64,000 nt of DNA, taken from NCBI GenBank assembly GCA_021295675.1, contig JAGWBY010000013.1:1-64000 (forward strand), written 5' to 3'. This stretch comes from Candidatus Latescibacterota bacterium. GTDB lineage: Bacteria > Latescibacterota > UBA2968 > UBA8231. The position numbers and the translations under genes were made by a program. Shown piece after piece: positions 7,660 to 14,780 of the stretch (within the stretch, counting starts at the first letter, position 1; the number at the start of each line of letters is the position of its first letter). Under the pieces are notes generated by a model. It was not told the origin of the DNA. It saw nothing but the letters and a program-made list of their open reading frames with translations, and made no database searches.

Positions 7660-9405
7660 TTACTTTGCGCCTTCGCTGTGCGGACGCATCACCAATACTT
7701 CGTAGGTAATCGGCTCGGATACGCGCTCCATCGCCACTCCGAAGTGCTCGCGCAAATAATCGAGGGCCACGTCCCAGCCGGCGGAGAAATCGACGTCGAT
7801 ATCTACTGGACGATCAAAGGGATTATCTGCTGCTGCGCCATCCCATTGCATCTCAATTTCGTCGAGGTCTTCGTTATAGCCTTCGACTATATCGTTGAGC
7901 GCGGAGTTTTCGAGCATCTCTGGGATCGCAAACCCGAGCAGACATCCCGTACAGCGGTAGCGTTTGCCGTTGGTCCACATATTCCCCTCCGGCGGGGTCG
8001 TTGGAAACTCGGAGCCGTCTTGGGTAAAGATCCAACACGTCCTAGTCCCCTGCCGCTCTTCCTCCTCAGCGACAAAGCCAAAGCGTTGGCCGAGGCGTTG
8101 GACGCGCTCGGTGGGGGTTAGGCTATGGCTGTAGGCAATCCGCACGGAGTAGCGCTGCTTGGCCAGTTTCTCCTCTGGGGTTTCCATCGGCTCTTTCCAA
8201 AGGATCCGTATGATCTCCGATCTCAGGCTCGGGATCGTTTGCTTGATGCGAGGTTCCACCGGCATTTTTCCAAGGCGCCGCACGATTTCGGCTAGCGGAG
8301 TGCGGTGAAATTCGTGGCGCGTGATCCCGCCTACTGTGTGAGAAGTACTGCCTTGGATGCCCTTGCTTGGGTCATCCGAAGGAGGATGGACGATGATGTC
8401 CATGCCGTCCAGCGGCATGTAGATGGCCTGCTTCCAAGGCACAAAGGGATCTAGGATTTGCTCAAACGGCAAGGCGGACCGCACTGAGTCGGTAAAGGAC
8501 GGAACCGCATCGTCAGTGACCATGAAAAGCTCGTCCGCCAGCGGGGTATTGTAATCCAGATAATTCAATTCACTAACCAGTTCCCAATCTTCTTGGCCCA
8601 CATCCAGATAAACGCGAGCGTGGCTAGGCAAGCGCGTCTGGGCATCTACTTCGACTTCATACCGGATATCCGACGGGGTCTTAGTGCCCAGCGAGGAGCG
8701 CCGCCAGATCGAAAAAAGCACCGTCGGTTCCCGATCTTCGCGCTCAATCTGATAGGTCCAAGGCTCTAGTTGCTCGCTCCCGGGCAGGGCCAGTTGCTCG
8801 GCGACCTTATCTATAGACCACGCGCTTTCCGCGCCCCGGTCTTCCCCATACCAGACGCCGTCCATGTAAACCCGCATTTTGGCATCGTTTACCACGGCCT
8901 CGCGCCGCGCCGCGCCAGTGCCGACTGCAGAGCGGAAAAAGTGCGGTGCCCTGATCCACTGCTGCACTGGCACTTGTTCTCCCTTTTCCCCACGGAACCA
9001 GCCTTCGACGCGCACGGAGTGCAGCTTACGCACCTCGGCGACCACTTCCGCCCACGCCGAAGTGCTCCCCTGCCAGAGTACCCCGAATACCACTCCGGCC
9101 AGTACGGCGGCCAGCCCTGACAGGTACATCGGCCGCGGCAACCGCTGCCAGAATCCCGTGCGCTGACGCTTGTCCGCTGCTTGGATCGCTTTTAATGCGT
9201 TGGTACGAGCTGCCGCAAAAAGCGCGTCCGGCGGCTCGTCGGTGCCGATGTCAGCACTCAGCTCTAGCACGGTACGCACCGCCTCCAAGTCGTCAGCCGC
9301 TTCTGGGTGCTCGGTTAGATAGGTCTCGATTTGTTGCGCTTCTGCAGCCGATAATTCGCCTCGCACGTAGTCGCTTAGTTTGCTTTCAAATTCGGCTCTG
9401 TCCAT
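7660..9405 (-). CDS. Membrane-anchored ECF sigma partner (putative anti-sigma factor) with large extracytoplasmic region
   Basis: ATG 9405 gives 581 residues and overlaps the sigma gene by 20 bases, the usual sigma/anti-sigma arrangement. Residues 1-75 are a short helical cytoplasmic domain (EFESKLSDYVRGELSAAEAQ) lacking the HxxxCxxC zinc site of ZAS proteins. A single membrane span (LSGLAAVLAGVVFGVLW) follows near residue 90. The rest is outside the cytoplasm: a stretch resembling LolA-type lipoprotein-carrier folds (AEVVAEVRKLHSVRVEG, repeated strands to about 280), then a region with two similar C-terminal segments (TPTERVQRLGQRFGFVAEEE; WDVALDYLREHFGVAMERV). Function as anti-sigma is inferred from position. 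A palindrome follows the stop. Confidence 0.7.
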   Translation of the reverse strand: MDRAEFESKLSDYVRGELSAAEAQQIETYLTEHPEAADDLEAVRTVLELSADIGTDEPPDALFAAARTNALKAIQAADKRQRTGFWQRLPRPMYLSGLAAVLAGVVFGVLWQGSTSAWAEVVAEVRKLHSVRVEGWFRGEKGEQVPVQQWIRAPHFFRSAVGTGAARREAVVNDAKMRVYMDGVWYGEDRGAESAWSIDKVAEQLALPGSEQLEPWTYQIEREDREPTVLFSIWRRSSLGTKTPSDIRYEVEVDAQTRLPSHARVYLDVGQEDWELVSELNYLDYNTPLADELFMVTDDAVPSFTDSVRSALPFEQILDPFVPWKQAIYMPLDGMDIIVHPPSDDPSKGIQGSTSHTVGGITRHEFHRTPLAEIVRRLGKMPVEPRIKQTIPSLRSEIIRILWKEPMETPEEKLAKQRYSVRIAYSHSLTPTERVQRLGQRFGFVAEEEERQGTRTCWIFTQDGSEFPTTPPEGNMWTNGKRYRCTGCLLGFAIPEMLENSALNDIVEGYNEDLDEIEMQWDGAAADNPFDRPVDIDVDFSAGWDVALDYLREHFGVAMERVSEPITYEVLVMRPHSEGAK

Positions 9406-9910
9406 GGCGCTTAGTCCTTGCAGCCAGCACCCAAATGGGCGCGGATTTTTTAAGTGCTTTGTACTCGCTGGCTCTGGCCGACTCCTCGCTGCATCCCAGT
9501 CGTGCGGCGATTTCGGCAAAGGGCCAGCCTTCGAAGTTGCGCAGGGCGAAGACGGTGCGCTGGCGCTCGGGCAATTCAGCGGCCAAGTCGCGCACTCGGT
9601 CCATGAGCAAGCGGTGCTCGGCGTCTTTGTCGGCATCGGCTTCCACCGTGGTGTTTTCCTCTTCGTAGAGCAGCGCCCGATGTTGGTAACGCCGGACTTT
9701 GAAGGCCGAGTTGGTCGCCACCCGGCAAAGCCATGCCTTGGGGTGGGCGATGATCTCGCCGCGCATACAGGTGGCGTGGAAGCGGAGGAAGGTCTCTTGG
9801 AAGACCTCCTGTGCTTCGTCGGCATTGGCGACGATAGTATAGGCCACCTTGAGCACTAGGCGTCCGTAGTGCTCTACGGCTTCGGCGCTTATGTCGGCTG
9901 GTCGGCGCAA
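9386..9910 (-). CDS. ECF-type RNA polymerase sigma factor
   Basis: 174 residues if started at TTG 9910. Region 2 is visible in YTIVANADEAQEVFQETF and region 4 in LPERQRTVFALRNFEGWPF followed by the helix-turn-helix AEIAARLGCSEESARASEYK. Nothing suggests region 3, as expected for ECF factors. The longer open frame upstream to 10123 lacks sigma features and overlaps a better small ORF, so it was trimmed. The TTG start lies three bases past the stop of that small ORF, pointing to translational coupling. The overlapping downstream gene is the likely regulator of this sigma. Confidence 0.85.
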   Translation of the reverse strand: MRRPADISAEAVEHYGRLVLKVAYTIVANADEAQEVFQETFLRFHATCMRGEIIAHPKAWLCRVATNSAFKVRRYQHRALLYEEENTTVEADADKDAEHRLLMDRVRDLAAELPERQRTVFALRNFEGWPFAEIAARLGCSEESARASEYKALKKSAPIWVLAARTKRHGQSRI

Positions 9911-9912
9911 AA

Positions 9913-10047
9913 TTAGTTGGCGGCTAAGAGGGCTTCGATCTGCTCTGCACTCGGCACGCTGCCCAAAAGACCCGTCTCGGCGAGACGACCATCGCGGCCG
10001 ATCAGCAGGGCCACTGCTGCCGTGGCAATAATCGTTCGATTCAACAT
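9913..10047 (-). CDS. Small ORF upstream of the ECF sigma gene (44 residues)
   Basis: ATG 10047 has an AGGAG eight bases upstream, better than the sigma gene itself. The product begins MLNRTIIATAAVALLIGRDG, a short hydrophobic helix, and ends PSAEQIEALLAAN. The second half resembles the last strand and helix of TlpA/thioredoxin-fold proteins (LIGRDGRL.E.GLLG...IEALL), so it could be a decayed tail of one, or a leader peptide coupling translation to the sigma gene. No function assigned. Confidence 0.5.
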   Translation of the reverse strand: MLNRTIIATAAVALLIGRDGRLAETGLLGSVPSAEQIEALLAAN

Positions 10048-10145
10048 GATCCACGCTCCTGTTTAGCATGTAAGTCGTGTGCGTCTGCGCCGGCCGGTGG
10101 CGCGTTTGCCCTATATGACCCACAAGGCGCGACTATGTGAACCGC

Positions 10146-10179
10146 AAAAATAAAAAAACCGCCTAGTCGCCTAGACGGT
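10146..10179 (-). terminator. Rho-independent terminator ending the large minus-strand gene run
   Basis: On the minus strand ACCGTCTAG (10179-10171) pairs with CTAGGCGGT (10166-10158) around GCGA, followed by seven T, A and five T. It lies 25 bases after the stop of the last 888-residue gene and is the only clear terminator between 10.1 and 32.7 kb on that strand. Confidence 0.88.
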
Positions 10180-10203
10180 AGCACAAATAATGTTTCCGGC
10201 CCC

Positions 10204-12870
10204 CTACCGCTCGACCCCCGCGTAAATAGTGATAAAGCTCCGCGTTGTAACCTCGCTCCGCCGATCCGCGAAGCTGGTTCGCGTCAGTTCGAAGCCCAAG
10301 GTCGTAGTTAGCTGATAGCCTAGGTAGTCCGAGGTATTAATCAGTTGTGCCGTGGTGGTCAACCCGCGGAAGCTATCCTCCGCACCCGGTGGCGTGGGAT
10401 TGCGCAACTGCGAGAAGATCTCGTATTCCACGCCAGCCGCGACGGTGCTTCGACGCATCAGCGGGAAGCGGAATACCAGCATCAACAGTTCGTCGAGTTC
10501 TAGGCGCGCTGGCGTCTCCGCAAGCACTGGCCGGCGGCGCGAGAATTCGCTCTTCCAACGCGGTAGCAAGGTGTACCCCCCCGCGCTCAAGCGATACTCC
10601 GCCTTGTTGATTACACCCAAAAACGAGGCTGTCTGGCGCAAACCCCTCAGCTCCAAGTCGATCCGGCCATCCAGTTGGCGGTGGAACTGCCACTTGGCCT
10701 TGTGCTCCAAGCGCAACCCCGCAAAAGGCCGCTGTTCCCAGCCGAACCACGACATGCCTATGACGGTGTTGCGCGCGGCGAGGGGATCCTCTACTCGGTA
10801 TAGGCCCCCTCGCGTATTGGGTTGCTGCCTCCATTGCAGGAGGGGGTCGGCGATATTGTCCCGTACTTTGCGCAGATCTTGGAAGAGCCGCACCCGACCC
10901 CAGCGGTTGAAGTCGCGGTCGAAGGTCAACACGCCGTAGAGGGCTTGGTTGTGCTCGGCCGCCGCCAGTCGGCGCATGTCCATCTTCCCCAACATCAGTC
11001 GCACGCCCGGCAGCAGATGGGCACCACCGAAGGCGTTGTAGCCCTGCCGGTCGCGGCGGTAGGGCAGGTCGGCTTCCTCGTCGTTTTCAAAGCGATCAAT
11101 GGTGCCGTTGTGGTTCATGTCCATCCCGTAGAGGAATTCGGGTCGGTCTGAGTAGTAGCGCAGGAAGGGCTCCTCGTAGTCGGGGATCAGGTTTGGGCTG
11201 TCCTCGTTGTCGTTTTGGTTGAAATCGGAAATGAAGTCGTTGTTCTCGTCCCATCCGGGAAAGATATAGCGATCTCCCGGCCCCCATCCTTTACGCCGCC
11301 AGTCGGGATAGCCATCCTGATCGTCGTTGTCTTCGACGAACTCGTAGAGTTCAAAGTGGTTGCCATAGTCAAGCGTGCCCTCCTCGCTGGCGGTCACCAT
11401 CGAGGTCTGGTAGGTCGGATCAACGCTGAACGCCTCGACCAAAAAGAAGTACGGATAGGGCGTGCTGGAGAGGTTGGCGAACCAAGCTAGGGCTTCGTCA
11501 CCGGTGGTGTGGTGCCGTTTGCGGTTGGGGTTGGGGAATTGCCGGTAGCGGTTGTTGATGTCGATCTCCGCGTATCCGGTGAACCCGGCTAGGTCGGTCA
11601 GTTCAAAGGTGAATCCGGCGATTTGATTAGCCGTCGGCAGCCCATAGTCGAAGGCCAACACCCGCTGATTGGAACCGTCGTGGACGTTGCCCCGGGCTCG
11701 GGCTACTGGCAGGAAGACGATATTGTCGTCGTCGTTTATTTGGTTGTCGGAGGCGACTTCAATCAGGTAGTCGTTGGCCACCACTAGTTCCACTGCGACC
11801 CGGGTGATCTCGGTCGGGTCAACGCCGACATAGCCGGCGTCGGCTAGGTCGTAGCGCACCAAGATCTCCTCCAACCCGTCCGCGGCCAAAAAACCTTGAC
11901 GCTGGAGGCCGCCCTCGATGAGCGGCCGGAAGCCTATTTCGCTGGCGCGCGTCGCGTTCCCCTCTAAGTCGTACACCAGTAGATCGCTGGCGAAGAGCGC
12001 GCCGCCGCCCTTGCCGTCCGCGGGGGAATCGTCGCGGATGCGGATCTCGATCATGGTCACGGGCGTGAAATTCAGCGCCTCGGTTAGCTGCCCTTTGAAG
12101 ATATCGCCGTTGATTGCCTGCCGCTGGGTCTGCGAGTGATGCGCGTTGACCAGCGTGCCCCCGACCTTGACGAAGTCCCCGACTTGGACCTCCAGCCTGC
12201 CGCCAAACAAGTTGGTATTGTTGGTGCGCTGCTCAGACCACGTCCCCGGCGAGCTAGGTTCCGAAATCCGCGACATCAGCAGCGTCGCTTGATACTTGTC
12301 GGCAGCGTAATCGATTTGCAGGCCGTTGAAGCGCGGTTTGGAGAACGTCATCGGCGTTAGCGTAGTGCGAATCTCGTTGCCGACGGTGATGGCGTAGTGG
12401 TGCTCCCCCTTGTGGTCGGAGGCGACCACAAGGCTGTTGAACCAACCGCTGAAACGCGAGGTCTTCTGCACGGCACTGCCGAAGGGCTGGGGATTTTCCT
12501 GCCGCCAGTCGTAGATCAGCCATCCCCGGGTCAGGAAGTTTCCATAGACGTCGTAGAAGTAACCGCCCTCCAGCGCGATAGGGACGTAACGCTGGTAGTT
12601 TTCGCGTGCGTAGTTGGCGTATTCCCACTGGTTCCAACGGTATTCGGTGTAGAGTTCCTGCGGCACGTACCACTTGCGGATGGCGGGATCGAGCGCGTCG
12701 AAAAGCACGCCGGGGCCTCGGGGCTCGTAGGTGACCCGGCCGCCGCGCTGGACGGTGCCCAAGCGGGCACCGTAGTCCTGGGCTTGGGCGGCGTCAACCA
12801 ACAGTACGACAAGCAGGCTGTATTTTATCAGTTGCGCCAGCCCTCTCGTTTTTAATGGTAGAACGGGCAT
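10204..12870 (-). CDS. Putative outer-membrane barrel protein, 888 residues (paralog E)
   Basis: Signal peptide at residues 1-30 (LIKYSLLVVLLVDAAQAQ). The N-terminal half is a repeated beta-rich domain shared with 14777-17443: RGWLIYDWRQE, SLVVASDHKGEH, TVGNEIRTTLTPMTFSKPRFNG, IRIRDDSPADG. A highly acidic segment follows (EDNDDQDGYPDWRRKG, then NENNDF-like blocks) and a calcium-type loop D-M-N-H-N-G-T-I-D-R-F-E near residue 581. The last ~250 residues are amphipathic strands ending SFITIYAGVER, as expected for an outer-membrane barrel. ATG overlaps the previous stop (TAATG), so it is translationally coupled. No named family recognised; membrane location is inferred. Same length as its paralog. 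Confidence 0.7.
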   Translation of the reverse strand: MPVLPLKTRGLAQLIKYSLLVVLLVDAAQAQDYGARLGTVQRGGRVTYEPRGPGVLFDALDPAIRKWYVPQELYTEYRWNQWEYANYARENYQRYVPIALEGGYFYDVYGNFLTRGWLIYDWRQENPQPFGSAVQKTSRFSGWFNSLVVASDHKGEHHYAITVGNEIRTTLTPMTFSKPRFNGLQIDYAADKYQATLLMSRISEPSSPGTWSEQRTNNTNLFGGRLEVQVGDFVKVGGTLVNAHHSQTQRQAINGDIFKGQLTEALNFTPVTMIEIRIRDDSPADGKGGGALFASDLLVYDLEGNATRASEIGFRPLIEGGLQRQGFLAADGLEEILVRYDLADAGYVGVDPTEITRVAVELVVANDYLIEVASDNQINDDDNIVFLPVARARGNVHDGSNQRVLAFDYGLPTANQIAGFTFELTDLAGFTGYAEIDINNRYRQFPNPNRKRHHTTGDEALAWFANLSSTPYPYFFLVEAFSVDPTYQTSMVTASEEGTLDYGNHFELYEFVEDNDDQDGYPDWRRKGWGPGDRYIFPGWDENNDFISDFNQNDNEDSPNLIPDYEEPFLRYYSDRPEFLYGMDMNHNGTIDRFENDEEADLPYRRDRQGYNAFGGAHLLPGVRLMLGKMDMRRLAAAEHNQALYGVLTFDRDFNRWGRVRLFQDLRKVRDNIADPLLQWRQQPNTRGGLYRVEDPLAARNTVIGMSWFGWEQRPFAGLRLEHKAKWQFHRQLDGRIDLELRGLRQTASFLGVINKAEYRLSAGGYTLLPRWKSEFSRRRPVLAETPARLELDELLMLVFRFPLMRRSTVAAGVEYEIFSQLRNPTPPGAEDSFRGLTTTAQLINTSDYLGYQLTTTLGFELTRTSFADRRSEVTTRSFITIYAGVER

Positions 12871-14780
12871 TAGTACGCTACTCCTATTGTCCCCAGATGG
12901 CGCTCCTCAAACGCGTCTGCCTGCACCCGCAATACCCACACATAGGTCCCCGGCGCTAGCAACTTCCCATCCGCGGTCCTGCCATCCCAACGGTAGCGCG
13001 CTGGCCCGATCCCCCGCTCCTCTGCAAACACTCTGTGCATCCGCCGCCCTGCCAAGTCGAACACGTCTAGTGCCACCGGCGCTGGCTCGACGATCTGCAA
13101 CAAGTTGAAAAACATCTCAAACTGGTCATTGACCCCGTCCCCATTGGGCGTGAACACCCGCGTGCTGATCGCGATCTCGCCGACCAGCTTGCCGATCTGC
13201 GGTTTGGGGATTTCCACTGCCAGCCCCGAGAGCTCGTCTTGGTCCTCCGGCCCGAAATCCACGACCTGTCCCGGCGCGACGATCTGCGGTACCGTTGGGA
13301 ATTGGCTGTTGTAGGCGCGGCTGGAGAACGTGGTGCCGAAGCGGAAGATCGGCAGGTCATAGGTGAATTCCAGCACGGCCCCGTCTGTGCGCACCAGCGC
13401 AAAACTCAGCCGGAAGCCTTCTTGGCGGGCGTATTCTACTGCGAAATCCACCGCCTGCCCATCCAAGCGCACGTTGCGGATATTCTCCACTGGCGCGTTG
13501 GAGTCCACGGCCAATGCGTCATAGCCGCGCACTGCTCCGTTAGCCCGCAGCAACACCGCGTAGTGGAACGTCGCTGGCTTTTCCGCCTCGGCCAGTCGCG
13601 GAAAGACTTCGGCCCGAAGGGTGTCGGCGATTGGCGGGCGCAGGTAGTCGAATTCGAGCCGATCGACGAGGCGCGTATCAAAGAGCCGGCCGGCAAAGGC
13701 AAACTGGAACTGGATAAAGCGCCGCGGCCCCGGTGCTGTTACTAGGCCGCTGTTCAACACGCGCTGCCACGGGCTCCAGTTTTCTTCGTCCTCCTGCGGT
13801 GGCAAGCGCTTGAGGCGGTCAAGCGACCAGTATTCGGCGGCACTCACCTCGGCGTTGGTAGAAAGTGAGAACGGATCTTCAGGCCCAGTTCGCTGCCGAT
13901 AGACGATTGGCGTGTCGTCTCGCCCGGTGCGCACTCGCGCCGTCAGGCGGGAAAAGGGCGCTTCGCCAACCACCTCCTCCACCCAGCGTACCTCGCCGAC
14001 GGTGGCGGGAGCCCCTAAGTCGAGCAGGTCCGTCTGATAGGTCGCCTGGCTCATATAGCCCGTGCCATAGACTTCTAGCTCGTCGATCTCAAAGGGCACT
14101 TCCGACAGCGAACGCAACTTTACCAGCCGCACGTACTGGGGCCTGACCGCCACATCGACCACTGGATCCTCGTTTTCCAATTCGCGGATCACCAAAATGT
14201 CTGGCGCGCCGCTGACGCGGTTGGTCAGCCGCGGGTTGACCCACAGTTCGTACGCGCGCAGGAAATCGTCTTGGTAGGGCTGGCGCGGCGTGGCCGCCAC
14301 GGTGTTGCGCGGATAGAAGCGCACTCGCTGCACGCCCACCTGTTGGACAAAGTCGAGGATGATCCAGATGCCATAGGCCGGAACCAGCGGATTGAAGGGG
14401 GTGGGTTTGCGCTCGAAGGCGACGGTGTGGTCGCCGTTGACGATGCCGCGGAGCTGGGCTTTGCGAAAGTCGGTGCGCCTAGTCGCCGCGTTGGGCACCT
14501 TAACCGAGCCTTGGCCTTCGAGCACTAGGGAGGCGATATTCTCCGCGCCGTCGAAAAAGCGCGGGCTGATCCATCCCGGTCGATGAACGAACTCGACCGC
14601 ACCCACCAGCACGTTGCTCGTATCCACCTGTGGCCGCACCGAGGAGCCAACCAAGAATTCGGGGTCGATGCCGTCGCCGCCGCCTGTCCATTTGTGCTCA
14701 ACACCGCCGAGCTCAAAGGTGCGGACTTGGCCGTCGGCATTCAGGGCCAGCAATAAGAGTGCCGCGCAAGCCCAGTTCAT
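12870..14780 (-). CDS. Secreted discoidin-like protein with FTPNGDGVND C-terminal domain (paralog D)
   Basis: 636 residues from ATG 14780, which overlaps the upstream stop (ATGA); the longer frame to 15215 is out of phase with the upstream gene. Signal peptide MNWACAALLLLALNADGQ. Residues ~110-250 look like a galactose-binding/discoidin beta-sandwich (YGIWIILDFVQQVGVQRVRF ... EVPFEIDELEVYGTG). The last ~100 residues hold FTPNGDGVNDQFEMFF, VALDVFDLAGRRMHR, YRWDGRTADGKLLAPGTYVW and the terminal GVAY. This resembles both FlgD-like folds and the gliding-motility/type-B T9SS C-terminal domain. Followed directly by the 888-residue barrel gene. Confidence 0.75.
   Translation of the reverse strand: MNWACAALLLLALNADGQVRTFELGGVEHKWTGGGDGIDPEFLVGSSVRPQVDTSNVLVGAVEFVHRPGWISPRFFDGAENIASLVLEGQGSVKVPNAATRRTDFRKAQLRGIVNGDHTVAFERKPTPFNPLVPAYGIWIILDFVQQVGVQRVRFYPRNTVAATPRQPYQDDFLRAYELWVNPRLTNRVSGAPDILVIRELENEDPVVDVAVRPQYVRLVKLRSLSEVPFEIDELEVYGTGYMSQATYQTDLLDLGAPATVGEVRWVEEVVGEAPFSRLTARVRTGRDDTPIVYRQRTGPEDPFSLSTNAEVSAAEYWSLDRLKRLPPQEDEENWSPWQRVLNSGLVTAPGPRRFIQFQFAFAGRLFDTRLVDRLEFDYLRPPIADTLRAEVFPRLAEAEKPATFHYAVLLRANGAVRGYDALAVDSNAPVENIRNVRLDGQAVDFAVEYARQEGFRLSFALVRTDGAVLEFTYDLPIFRFGTTFSSRAYNSQFPTVPQIVAPGQVVDFGPEDQDELSGLAVEIPKPQIGKLVGEIAISTRVFTPNGDGVNDQFEMFFNLLQIVEPAPVALDVFDLAGRRMHRVFAEERGIGPARYRWDGRTADGKLLAPGTYVWVLRVQADAFEERHLGTIGVAY

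Noticed and set aside
9406..9825. 140-codon N-terminal extension of the sigma-partner gene
   Set aside because: Runs inside the sigma gene in another frame with Pro/Ser/Arg-rich nonsense; ATG 9405 starts a sensible domain.
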